Of a stretch of DNA of 64,000 nucleotides, positions 27,146 to 35,419 are shown in pieces. Numbering within the stretch: position 1 is the first letter of the stretch; each line of letters begins with the position of its first letter. The stretch comes from Paenalcaligenes sp050487225 (GTDB taxonomy: Bacteria; Pseudomonadota; Gammaproteobacteria; Burkholderiales; Burkholderiaceae_B): NCBI RefSeq assembly GCF_050487225.1, contig NZ_JBKQGY010000002.1, positions 620,001 to 684,000 of the forward strand, given 5' to 3'. The position numbers were made by a program, and so were the translations under genes. The notes under the pieces were generated by a model. That model did no database searches. It was not told the DNA's origin and saw only the letters and a list, made by a program, of their open reading frames with translations.

Positions 27146-27931
27146 TTAATATTGTGGTGTAGCACCGGTTAGATGCTCACCACCATCTTGAGCTAAACAA
27201 ATGCCTGTGATGAAGCTCGCTGCTGGGCTCGCCAAATATGCCACACTACACGCTATTTCTGACGCCTGACCTACTCTCGCAATAGGTAGCTTCGTCAGCC
27301 CTTGTTGCAGCACTTGCACATCATAATTTTTCAACCCTTCCGTCTCTATAGTGCCTGGTGCAATAGCATTCACCCTAATCTGCAAAGGTGCCCACTCCCA
27401 GGCTAGGGTTTTGGTAAGATTCACCACGCCTGCACGTGCGGCTGCAGCGTGAGCCATACCAGGGATACCGCTTTCCTGACATAGCACCACATTAATAATG
27501 TTGCCGCCATGACCGCCCTCCTGACAGTGTCTCGCAAAGCGCTGAGACATCTGAAACGTCCCTTGCAAATTCAGCTCCACCACCGCTTTAAAACCATTAG
27601 GCGAAATATCCAGAGCAGGCGCCACAAACTGTCCACCTGCATTATTTACCAATACATCTACACGCAACGACTGCGATTCTATGGCAGTAAACAACTGCTC
27701 CACTGAGTCATTCTCTCGTATGTTGACTGCATAGCTGTGTACAGAGATATCATGCTGCTGCAACACCTGCTTTGCTTCCTGTAATCTTTCCTGATCCCGT
27801 GCAGCAATCAGCACCGTAGCACCCAACTCGCCAAACAATTGCGCAATGGCAAAACCTATACCACTACCGCCCCCTGTTACTAGTACGGTCTTGCCACTAA
27901 ACAAATGAGGAGAAAAAATAGCTGTCATCAT
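27146..27931 (-). CDS. Short-chain dehydrogenase/reductase, acyl-CoA type, atypical active site
   Basis: A 261-residue SDR. The nucleotide motif TGGGSGIG lies at 19-26, with NNAGG in the core and a normal C-terminus (ITGICLAQDGGEHLTG). Where classical SDRs carry Tyr-x3-Lys it reads PGMAHAAAARAGVVNLTKTL, so neither Tyr nor Lys is visible. A similar loss occurs in dienoyl/enoyl-CoA reductase-like SDRs that act on CoA esters. Between caiD and caiE it could oxidise carnityl-CoA or reduce an enoyl-CoA; this is inference. I use the ATG at 27931 with AGGGA upstream; the frame extends to 28015 inside caiD. Confidence 0.85.
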   Translation of the reverse strand: MMTAIFSPHLFSGKTVLVTGGGSGIGFAIAQLFGELGATVLIAARDQERLQEAKQVLQQHDISVHSYAVNIRENDSVEQLFTAIESQSLRVDVLVNNAGGQFVAPALDISPNGFKAVVELNLQGTFQMSQRFARHCQEGGHGGNIINVVLCQESGIPGMAHAAAARAGVVNLTKTLAWEWAPLQIRVNAIAPGTIETEGLKNYDVQVLQQGLTKLPIARVGQASEIACSVAYLASPAASFITGICLAQDGGEHLTGATPQY

Positions 27932-27950
27932 CCTATCCCTAAAAAGAGAA

Positions 27951-28736
27951 TCACTGCCCACGCCAGACTGGCGCACGTTTTTCACTAAACGCCTGTATGC
28001 CCTCTTGTGCATCATCGGAGCTCAACATGTTGCGATAATGAGGTAAAGGAGCCTGCCGTTGTAAGGCATATGCTTCAGGCAGCGACACATGCTCTGTAGC
28101 CTGCAATAACTCTTTAACGGCTTGTTGCGCCAACGGTGCGCTATGCAACAACTGCTCAGCAAACTCTTGTGCGGCTTGCAGTAAGTTGTCACTACTGGTC
28201 ACCCTACTTAGAAGTCCCCATTGCAGGGCCTCTTGTGCTCGTAAACGACGCCCGGTGAGTATGAGCTCCAGTGCCACACTACGTGGCAAGCGCCGCGGCA
28301 ATCTAAACACCCCTCCAGAATCCGGAATAATGCCTAAGCTAAGCTCTGGCAAGAAGAATTCCGCATGCTCTGCCGCCACCACAAAATCACACGCCAGTGC
28401 CAGTTCAAACCCTCCCCCTACTGCTAAACCATTCACCGCAGCAATCACCGGCTTACTCAAACTGAAATACTCGGTGAGCCCACCAAACCCTCCTGGGCCA
28501 TGATTCGCATCTATGGCCTCTCCTTCCGCAGCCGCTTTTAAATCCCATCCCGCGCTGAAGAAACGTTGTCCACTGCCCGTCAGAATGGCAACACGCAATT
28601 CCGTATTATTTTCATACTCATAAAACGCCTCATAAAGCCGTTGGCTCGTTGCACAATCAATCGCATTGGCAGACGGTCTATTTAAGGTAACCCACCAAAT
28701 AGCACCTTCCTGTCGTGTCTGTACAGAGTGACTCAT
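27951..28736 (-). CDS. caiD: CaiD-like crotonobetainyl-CoA hydratase (enoyl-CoA hydratase family)
   Basis: A 261-residue crotonase-fold enzyme. RFFSAGWDLKAAAEGEA, GPGGFGGLTEYFSLSKPVIA, AVNGLAVGGGFELALACDF and LGIIPDSGGVFRLPRRLP match E. coli CaiD nearly word for word as I recall it, far beyond general crotonase similarity. CaiD hydrates crotonobetainyl-CoA to L-carnityl-CoA. The oxyanion-hole glycines (SAGWD and GGG) and the acidic residue in PDSGG are present. It heads the caiD-SDR-caiE operon, transcribed away from the acyl-CoA dehydrogenase gene across a 276-base control region. Confidence 0.93.
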   Translation of the reverse strand: MSHSVQTRQEGAIWWVTLNRPSANAIDCATSQRLYEAFYEYENNTELRVAILTGSGQRFFSAGWDLKAAAEGEAIDANHGPGGFGGLTEYFSLSKPVIAAVNGLAVGGGFELALACDFVVAAEHAEFFLPELSLGIIPDSGGVFRLPRRLPRSVALELILTGRRLRAQEALQWGLLSRVTSSDNLLQAAQEFAEQLLHSAPLAQQAVKELLQATEHVSLPEAYALQRQAPLPHYRNMLSSDDAQEGIQAFSEKRAPVWRGQ

Positions 28737-28892
28737 GGATAACTCACAAAAAAATAAGCCCGCATAACACAGGGTTGGCTAAACCATAGCAGCGCGCAGA
28801 TTACCCACGATTGACCATTTGCGACCTTAATTTGGTTTTTTTCGTCATCCCTATTTTTTGTTAGGGAAACTCCTAAGAAAAAAAATCCAGAT

Positions 28893-28925
28893 TGTCGTAA
28901 TTAATTATTTTTATGTCGCTAATGG
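28893..28925. promoter_or_regulatory. 21-bp-spaced direct repeats in the divergent carnitine-cluster promoter region
   Basis: TGTCG-t-AAT at 28893-28901 and TGTCG-ct-AAT at 28914-28923 are direct repeats whose TGTCG cores start 21 bases apart, two helical turns. AraC-family regulators commonly bind such repeats. They sit in the 276-base region between caiD and the acyl-CoA dehydrogenase gene, within an AT-rich block. The nearby GlxA-type regulator is the obvious candidate to bind here, but that link is inference. Confidence 0.4.
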
Positions 28926-29012
28926 TTAATTGAGAAAACACCGCCACTCCTAGAATGAGGCCCATGCATTGACCGTTCATATGTGCTTAGCACCTTTTTC
29001 GGAGTTCGAATA

Positions 29013-30179
29013 ATGGATTTCAACCTTTCCAAAGCACACCTAGATTTACAAGCTAAAGCCAAAGCCTTTACAGAAGAAGTCCTATTCCCTCATGAGTTGG
29101 AATGTGAACAAAACGATGGCATTAGCACAACCACTCATCAACACATTACGCAAGCTGTTCTGGATTGGGGGTTCAATGCCCCTAATCACAGTAAAGAAGA
29201 TGGTGGGCAAGGTTTCAGTATCTTTGAGCAAACGCTACTCAATGAACAACTAGGTATGGCTACAGGTGCGATCTGGGATGCTCTTTGGTACCCCTCTTAT
29301 CCTATGCGCTTCGCAAGCCCAGAACAAAAAGCGGAATACCTTATCCCTACCTGCCAAGGTAAACGCAGAGATGCCTATGCCATTACTGAAGCCGATGCGG
29401 GATCAGATCCAAGCCAGTGTGTCACTCGAGCAGACAAAGTAGCAGGCGGCTGGCGCATCAATGGCGAGAAGTGGTTTGTCACCATAGGCGACATTGCTGA
29501 CTATATTTTGGTACACGCTCATGTAGATGGAGACCGAGAGAAGTCTGCCGTATTTTTTGTAGATAAAAACCTACCAGGCGTTGAAGTCAAACGCACCCCT
29601 CTCTACACCCACCATTTTGCATTCAAACATCCTGAGTTCACCTTCACAGACGTTATTGTGGGCGAGGACAAAATGCTAGGCGCCGTCGGCGATGGCTACA
29701 AAATGACCAAAGACTGGTTTGTAGAAGCACGCTTGGGTATTGCTGCCCGCTGCGTGGGGGCAGCCATCCGTGCTACTGATGAAGCCAATCGATTTGCTGC
29801 TGAGCGCATGCAATTCGGACAAAAGATACGAGATTTCCAAGCGATTGAATTCATGCTTGCTGATATGGCAGTAGAAATCATGGCGGCAAAAACCATGCTT
29901 TACCGCTTAAGTTGGGAAATAGATCAGACCTCTGACCGTATTCGCAAACACGCACGCGCCGCTGCCTTAAAACTGTATTGTTCCGAAATGGTGGGGCGCG
30001 TCTGCGACCGTGCCGTTCAGATTCTCGGTGGTAGAGGTTATATGCGTGAACAGCCTGTGGAACGGTTATGGCGTGATACCCGTGTAGACCGCATCTGGGA
30101 GGGAACTTCTGAAATTCAGCGCGTTATTATTGCAGGCCAAATTAAAAAACGTGGTCTTGACATGTATACGGGTTGGTAA
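29013..30179 (+). CDS. Acyl-CoA dehydrogenase (candidate gamma-butyrobetainyl-CoA dehydrogenase)
   Basis: This 388-residue flavoenzyme is of normal ACAD length. YAITEADAGSDPSQCVTRAD and INGEKWFVTIGDIADYILV form the FAD/acyl pocket. The C-terminal VQILGGRGYMREQPVERLWR and RIWEGTSEIQRVIIAGQIKK carry the catalytic base Glu in WEGTSE. It is clearly an ACAD but does not follow CaiA closely. In this cluster, oxidation of gamma-butyrobetainyl-CoA to crotonobetainyl-CoA is a reasoned guess. The ATG at 29013 has GGAG eight bases upstream; a GTG at 28983 would add ten residues. It is followed after 12 bases by the CoA synthetase gene. Confidence 0.9.
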   Translation: MDFNLSKAHLDLQAKAKAFTEEVLFPHELECEQNDGISTTTHQHITQAVLDWGFNAPNHSKEDGGQGFSIFEQTLLNEQLGMATGAIWDALWYPSYPMRFASPEQKAEYLIPTCQGKRRDAYAITEADAGSDPSQCVTRADKVAGGWRINGEKWFVTIGDIADYILVHAHVDGDREKSAVFFVDKNLPGVEVKRTPLYTHHFAFKHPEFTFTDVIVGEDKMLGAVGDGYKMTKDWFVEARLGIAARCVGAAIRATDEANRFAAERMQFGQKIRDFQAIEFMLADMAVEIMAAKTMLYRLSWEIDQTSDRIRKHARAAALKLYCSEMVGRVCDRAVQILGGRGYMREQPVERLWRDTRVDRIWEGTSEIQRVIIAGQIKKRGLDMYTGW

Positions 30180-30191
30180 AGGATAGCGTCG

Positions 30192-32291
30192 ATGTCTGCA
30201 AAAAAAGAAAATCTACGCCATCTTATGAACCCTAGCAGTATTGTCTTGGTGGGTGGCTCCTCTCTGGAGCGCCCCATACAAAACATACGACACATGGGCT
30301 ATGAGGGCAAACTGTGGGTCATCAACCCCCACCACAGCACTATCGCAGGTGAGCCTTGTTTGGCCTCACTGCACGACCTACCAGAGGTCCCCGATGCTGC
30401 TTTTATCGCTGTAAATGCACAAGTCACGGTAGAAGTGGTACAAGCCTTGCGAGAGCTAGGCTGCAAAGGCGCAGTGTGCTACGCAGCTGGCTTTGCCGAA
30501 ATGGGAGAAACCGGCGAACAGTTACAGCAAGCGCTGGTAGATGCCGCTGGAGACATGGCATTGGTGGGCCCAAACTGCTATGGCATTCTTAACTTCGTAG
30601 ACAAAGTCGCCCTATGGCCGGATCGTTTACGTGGAGAAAGGGTGTATAAGGGCATAGCGATCATCAGCCAAAGTGGTAATGTGGCCTTGAATCTCACTAT
30701 GCACGACAGGTCCTTACCGATCACCCATGTCATCAGCGTAGGCAATCAAGCATCGTTAGAAGTAGGCGACTATATTGACCTACTGTTGGATGATAAACGT
30801 GTATCTGCCATAGGGCTCTACATCGAAGGCCTAAAAGATGTGGCGCGATTTAGTCACGTTGCATTACGCGCCCTACATTTGGGTATTCCTCTGGTTGTAC
30901 TCAAAACCGGAGTATCCGAACTCGGCGCACAGCTAGCCTTAAGCCATACCAGCTCATTGGCTGGACGCGACGATATGTATCAGGCTTTGTTTGAACGCTT
31001 TGCCTTGCTACGCGTGGAATCTCTAAGCGCGATGGTGGAAACCTTAAAGCTCGCAGCGCTAACGCCTATACCTCACGGCAATAAAATAGGAGTTCTAACA
31101 TGCTCCGGAGGAGATAGCGCTCTCCTGGCCGATGCTTTAGAACAGCAAGGGCTACACATGCCGGCCTTATCTACCGACCACAACCAGTTGTTAGACAAAT
31201 GGCTGCCCAGTTTTGCTTCTCGCTCTAACCCTCTGGATTACAACACGTCTGTATGGGGAAATTTGGAAGCAAGCACAGCCGTGTTCTCTACGATGATGCA
31301 TGCTGATTTTGATGCTGTAGTGCTTGCCCTTGACTTCCCTCAGCCAAATACTGGCCATGATGATGAGTGGCAATGTCAGGTAAATGCGCTGATAGCCGCT
31401 AGTCGTGAGGCAAATAAAACCATTGCCGTGATTAGTAATTTTGTTGAGCTATTACCGGAAAATGCACGCCAACGTTTAGAGCAAGCAGGTATTGCCCCCC
31501 TGCAAGGCCTGCAAGACGGTGTTACCGCGTTAGCAAAACTCGTAACCTATCACCAACAACGTCAACGCAGTCTGGCTTATGCACACGCTGTGCCACTAAC
31601 ACTGCACTCTCCCCAAACACGGGATCAACCCATACGAATGCTGGATGAGCATGCCTCTAAGAACTTGTTAGCACAGTACGGACTCAGCGTCCCCAAAAGT
31701 GTAGTCGTCACGTTAGAACAACTCATAGAGCAAGCACACACGTTAGATTACCCCGTGGTACTCAAAGCCCTTAGCGCCCAAATCGCCCACAAAACAGAGT
31801 TGGGCGCTGTGTCGCTAAACCTGTCGCAACCCACAGAGCTCATTGCGGCTGCCACCACAATGGCTGAACGGCTAGCAGCACAGAACCTTCCCATTGAGCA
31901 TTTTCTCATAGAGCAAATGGTATCGGATGGCGTTGGTGAGCTGATCATAGGCGTCAAACGTGACCCCTTGTTTGGCCCGGCGCTTATCTTGGGAACTGGA
32001 GGTGTACTCGTCAACCTACTCAATGACAGCGCCATCATCTTGCTACCTACCTCACCAGAGATGATACGTAGTGCCTTAATGTCATTAAAAGGTACCACCC
32101 TATTACAAGGCTTTAGAAATAAAGCGAAAGGCGACCTAGATGCCGTCATCAACGCAGTAATGGCTGTTGCTCGCTTTGTGCAAGACCACTGGGACAGCGT
32201 ACATGAGCTGGATGTAAACCCACTTATCGTACGCCCTACCTCAACCGGCGTGATTGCCGTAGATGCATTGATCTATCTACACGCTGCCTGA
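30192..32291 (+). CDS. ADP-forming acyl-CoA synthetase with ATP-grasp domain
   Basis: A 699-residue fused alpha/beta acyl-CoA synthetase of the ACD superfamily. A CoA-binding domain leads (MNPSSIVLVGGSSLERPIQN and VGPNCYGILNFVD). The ligase domain has IAIISQSGNVAL and ALSHTSSLAGRDD, where His252 matches the phosphohistidine position (SHTGSLAG in most relatives). The C-terminal ATP-grasp begins near 460 (YGLSVPKSVVVTLEQ and DYPVVLKALSAQIAHKTELG). It would activate a carboxylate to its CoA ester, the step done by CaiC/CaiB in E. coli. The DMSP lyase DddX is also an ACD protein beside a BCCT gene, so a sulfonio substrate cannot be excluded. Confidence 0.9.
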   Translation: MSAKKENLRHLMNPSSIVLVGGSSLERPIQNIRHMGYEGKLWVINPHHSTIAGEPCLASLHDLPEVPDAAFIAVNAQVTVEVVQALRELGCKGAVCYAAGFAEMGETGEQLQQALVDAAGDMALVGPNCYGILNFVDKVALWPDRLRGERVYKGIAIISQSGNVALNLTMHDRSLPITHVISVGNQASLEVGDYIDLLLDDKRVSAIGLYIEGLKDVARFSHVALRALHLGIPLVVLKTGVSELGAQLALSHTSSLAGRDDMYQALFERFALLRVESLSAMVETLKLAALTPIPHGNKIGVLTCSGGDSALLADALEQQGLHMPALSTDHNQLLDKWLPSFASRSNPLDYNTSVWGNLEASTAVFSTMMHADFDAVVLALDFPQPNTGHDDEWQCQVNALIAASREANKTIAVISNFVELLPENARQRLEQAGIAPLQGLQDGVTALAKLVTYHQQRQRSLAYAHAVPLTLHSPQTRDQPIRMLDEHASKNLLAQYGLSVPKSVVVTLEQLIEQAHTLDYPVVLKALSAQIAHKTELGAVSLNLSQPTELIAAATTMAERLAAQNLPIEHFLIEQMVSDGVGELIIGVKRDPLFGPALILGTGGVLVNLLNDSAIILLPTSPEMIRSALMSLKGTTLLQGFRNKAKGDLDAVINAVMAVARFVQDHWDSVHELDVNPLIVRPTSTGVIAVDALIYLHAA

Positions 32292-32304
32292 GAGCGCTAC
32301 ATAG

Positions 32305-32327
32305 AGGAAGGTGTACTACACCTTCCT
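32305..32327. promoter_or_regulatory. Intercistronic hairpin between synthetase and BCCT genes
   Basis: AGGAAGGTGTA at 32305-32315 is a perfect inverted match to TACACCTTCCT at 32317-32327. In RNA this gives a stem of ten pairs closed by a 3-base loop. No T-run follows on the plus strand, so it is not a standard terminator. It may stabilise or partly insulate the two parts of the transcript. Confidence 0.5.
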
Positions 32328-32366
32328 GAAAAACCATATAAATACAACGATTCAGGAGACACCAAA

Positions 32367-34031
32367 ATGAAGGAACAGGAGAACCTGCGGATTGACCCAT
32401 CGATATTCTGGCCCGCCATCATACTTCTCGCCGCCATCATTACCCCACTCATGTTGTATCCTGATGCGGGGAAAATTGTGGTCAATATGCTGTTGGGCTG
32501 GGTCACCAGCACCTTAGGATGGTTATACCTACTAGCAGGTATAGGTAGCTTTTTCATTATGATGTGGCTGGCCTTTGGACCCTTTGGTCATATACGTCTA
32601 GGCGATAAGGAAGACCAGCCTGAGTTTGGCAAAGTCACCTGGGTAGTCATGCTGTTTTGTGCCGGTATAGGCATTTCCATTTGCTACTGGGCTTTTGTTG
32701 AGCCCCTGTATTTTCTGAACTCACCACCTATGGGTATTGAGGCCAACTCACCAGATGCTGTGGAGTGGGCTGCCATGTACCCCATGTTTCACTGGGGTGT
32801 GGTGCCTTGGGCTTTATATCTAATCCCTGCTTTACCTATCGCCTACGCCCTCTACGTACGCAAAGTCAATGTGCTACGTATGAGTGAAGCATGTCGAGGC
32901 TTGTTAGGCGACAGGGTCGATGGCCTCATCGGAAAGCTCATCGATGTCATTGTGATGTTCTCCATTATCGGTGGTGTGGGTACGTCTTTAGGGCTCTCCG
33001 TGCCGCTGGTATCAAAACTAGTACAAGTGATGTTTGGCGTACAGGACAGTTTTCTTTTGCAGATGGGTATTCTTGCTATCTGGACGGCAATGATTGCTTG
33101 GAGCGTCTTTAACGGTTTACGAAAAGGTATTAAAACCCTCTCTAATGTAAATGCCGTTCTAGGCGTCATCATGCTATTTTTTGTGCTGCTTGTTGGGCCT
33201 ACCGTTTTTTTACTGAAGCTCTGGACCAATAGCTTTGGCATGCTGGTCAATAACTTTTTCCATATCAGCTTTTGGACAGACCCCATACAAGATCGTCATT
33301 TCCCGGAAAACTGGACCGTTTTCTACTGGGCTTGGTGGGTGGCCTATGCACCGATGATGGGGCTGTTTGTAGCACGCATTTCCCGTGGTCGTACCATACG
33401 TGAACTCATACTCAACGGTGTTGTCTGGGGTAGCGTAGGTTGCTGGGCATTTTTTGCGATTTGGGGTGGCTACGCACTGGATATACAAATACGCGGGGTC
33501 GTAGACTTACAAAGCATTCTCACTACGCAAGGCACGCCAGCCACCATTGTGGCCATCCTGAAAACCATGCCATTGTGGGAATGGGTACTGCCCATCTTCA
33601 CCCTGCTATGTTTTGTTTTCCTGGCGACTACCGTCGACTCTTCCGCCTACATGCTAGCCGCCATCTGCACTAAAGAATTAACAGGTTACCAAGAACCTGC
33701 ACGTTGGAACCGTATTTTATGGACCCTCATGGTCGCGGCTGTCGGTGTTGCCTTACTGCTGGTAGGTGGCTTAGAAGCTGCTCAGATCTCTACAGTACTG
33801 GTTGCTTTGCCCATGATCCCCATATTGGTGCTAATGGTTATTTCTTTTATACGCTGGATCCATGCGGACTTTGCTGAGCACGTACGACCGAAGGCTCTGG
33901 TATGCAGCAACTATAAACACAGGCACCCAACTGCAGAAAAAACGGCACCTGTTAGCGCTAACACAAACCATACCGTACCTACCAATCACCACAAAGAATT
34001 TGATAACACCATAGCCTCTATAGCCGAATAA
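32367..34031 (+). CDS. BCCT-family betaine/carnitine/choline transporter
   Basis: A 554-residue, twelve-helix transporter. The BCCT signature is ENWTVFYWAWWVAYAPMMGL followed by FVARISRGRTIREL, with tryptophans of the aromatic substrate cage. GGVGTSLGLSVPLVSKLV resembles CaiT. By my from-memory alignment, CaiT Met331 is conserved (second Met of APMMG), whereas CaiT Arg262, which replaces a sodium ion, is Asn here (NVNAVLG). It may thus be a CaiT relative that still uses sodium. It has an unusually long polar C-terminal tail (about 50 residues). It is likely to import carnitine, butyrobetaine or a related betaine. Confidence 0.93.
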   Translation: MKEQENLRIDPSIFWPAIILLAAIITPLMLYPDAGKIVVNMLLGWVTSTLGWLYLLAGIGSFFIMMWLAFGPFGHIRLGDKEDQPEFGKVTWVVMLFCAGIGISICYWAFVEPLYFLNSPPMGIEANSPDAVEWAAMYPMFHWGVVPWALYLIPALPIAYALYVRKVNVLRMSEACRGLLGDRVDGLIGKLIDVIVMFSIIGGVGTSLGLSVPLVSKLVQVMFGVQDSFLLQMGILAIWTAMIAWSVFNGLRKGIKTLSNVNAVLGVIMLFFVLLVGPTVFLLKLWTNSFGMLVNNFFHISFWTDPIQDRHFPENWTVFYWAWWVAYAPMMGLFVARISRGRTIRELILNGVVWGSVGCWAFFAIWGGYALDIQIRGVVDLQSILTTQGTPATIVAILKTMPLWEWVLPIFTLLCFVFLATTVDSSAYMLAAICTKELTGYQEPARWNRILWTLMVAAVGVALLLVGGLEAAQISTVLVALPMIPILVLMVISFIRWIHADFAEHVRPKALVCSNYKHRHPTAEKTAPVSANTNHTVPTNHHKEFDNTIASIAE

Positions 34032-34050
34032 CTCATCAAAAACAAACATA

Positions 34051-34074
34051 TAGACATGGAGCAATCCATGTCTA
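34051..34074. promoter_or_regulatory. Intercistronic hairpin with GCAA tetraloop before the porin gene
   Basis: TAGACATGGA (34051-34060) pairs with TCCATGTCTA (34065-34074) around a GCAA loop, a stable GNRA tetraloop. The 3' arm runs directly into the AGAGGAG ribosome-binding site of the porin gene. It could limit translation of the porin or stabilise the upstream mRNA. Confidence 0.55.
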
Positions 34075-34087
34075 GAGGAGCGCTGTT

Positions 34088-35368
34088 GTGCACATCAGAA
34101 AATGTTATATAGCATTTGCTCTGTTTTTCGCAGGTTACCAACCCACATTAGCAGCAGAAGGTGAGGAACCTCATCAACTAGAACTAGTAGCTCGAAACTT
34201 ATATTGGAATCACCACAAACAAGGAGGCTTAGACCAGCGCGAATGGGGGCAAGGATTACGCCTAGACTTCCGCTCACGTTATACGCCCGGCACTATAGGT
34301 ATAGGCGTAGAGCTGGGTGCTTATTCACTACTCAAGCTGCAAGGTAATGCTACACACTCAGGTCAAGCAGGAGTACTAGTACCCACAGGCACGGGAGGAA
34401 CCAAAGATGCTGCGTTTACAGGGGGAGGTGCGATCAAGCTACGTATAGCGAATACCGAACTACGCTATGGAAATAACTTGCGCCCTTACAACCCTGTGTT
34501 TGCCGTCGCTGATACCCGCATCTTGCCAGCCACAGTACAAGGCTGGTGGCTACAAAGTCAGGATATACCGAACACCACACTAGAAGCAGGTAACTTTATT
34601 GCCTCACGTGACTTCAATAGCACCCACTTTCATCGGCAGTTCTATGCCTCTTATGCAGGTGTCAGTACTGATATGGCGGGATTTATAGGTGGCCGCCATA
34701 CCATCAATGATGCACTAAGTGTCAGTGCCTACGCCTCTAAGTTCAGAGATATCTGGCGACAGTATTATGGCAATGTGAACTACACCATACCGTTACCATC
34801 TGCCCAAAACCTCAACATGGACTTCAACATTTATCGGTCAGACTCTACCGGTAAGAAATTAGCGGGGGCTATAGGAGTTACAGCATGGTCATTTCTCACT
34901 GCCTACAACGTTGGTGCACATACGTTTAAAGTCAGTTTTCAAAAGATCAACGGCGCCCAACCTTTTGATTACCTAGGCCTAGGCCCCGGTACCTTCCACG
35001 ACTCCATCTACTTAGCCAACTCCTCACAACTATCGGACTTCAACGGCCCCGGTGAGCAATCTTGGGGGGTGTTCTACAGTGTAGATATGACTACGTACAA
35101 TCTCCCAGGGCTTAGTTTCCACGCTAGATATATACGTGGTAGCAAAGCGAATGGGGACCGCCTTCCTGCCCATAGCCCCTATTCTTACTATGCCCATGGA
35201 GAAAAACACTGGGAACGCGACCTTGAATTGCGTTATGTCGTCCCCTCTGGCCGCGCTAAAAATCTACTGCTACGCGTACGCTATGCCACACATCGTATTA
35301 ATGGCAGCTCAGACACTTCCTCAGATCAATTACGGCTAATAGTGGAGTATCCCTATAACTTTCTTTAG
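34088..35368 (+). CDS. OprD-family outer-membrane porin
   Basis: A 426-residue porin. It starts at a GTG (34088) with a strong AGAGGAG site. The signal peptide (IAFALFFAGYQPTLA) is cleaved near residue 22. The mature part has alternating aromatic beta-strands typical of OprD: LVARNLYWNHHKQG, REWGQGLRLDFRSRYTPGTI, ELRYGNNLRPYNPVFAVADT and a C-terminal strand ending EYPYNFL. OprD channels pass small charged nutrients across the outer membrane. As last gene after the BCCT transporter it would provide the outer-membrane entry route for the same betaine-type substrate. Confidence 0.9.
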   Translation: MHIRKCYIAFALFFAGYQPTLAAEGEEPHQLELVARNLYWNHHKQGGLDQREWGQGLRLDFRSRYTPGTIGIGVELGAYSLLKLQGNATHSGQAGVLVPTGTGGTKDAAFTGGGAIKLRIANTELRYGNNLRPYNPVFAVADTRILPATVQGWWLQSQDIPNTTLEAGNFIASRDFNSTHFHRQFYASYAGVSTDMAGFIGGRHTINDALSVSAYASKFRDIWRQYYGNVNYTIPLPSAQNLNMDFNIYRSDSTGKKLAGAIGVTAWSFLTAYNVGAHTFKVSFQKINGAQPFDYLGLGPGTFHDSIYLANSSQLSDFNGPGEQSWGVFYSVDMTTYNLPGLSFHARYIRGSKANGDRLPAHSPYSYYAHGEKHWERDLELRYVVPSGRAKNLLLRVRYATHRINGSSDTSSDQLRLIVEYPYNFL

Positions 35369-35390
35369 CCACTCACCTGTTTGTGAAAAC

Positions 35391-35419
35391 AAAAAAAGGA
35401 CACCTGGGCAGGTGTCCTT
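35391..35419 (-). terminator. Terminator between the porin gene and rpoH
   Basis: AAGGACACCT (35396-35405) pairs with AGGTGTCCTT (35410-35419) around GGGC. Read leftwards a long T-run follows (A-run at 35391-35397), so it chiefly terminates rpoH. Rightwards only TTAAA follows, so it may end the porin operon less efficiently. Confidence 0.8.

Noticed and set aside
28983..29012. GTG start adding ten residues to the acyl-CoA dehydrogenase
   Set aside because: The ATG at 29013 has GGAG at suitable spacing and begins MDFNLS, a typical start for this family.
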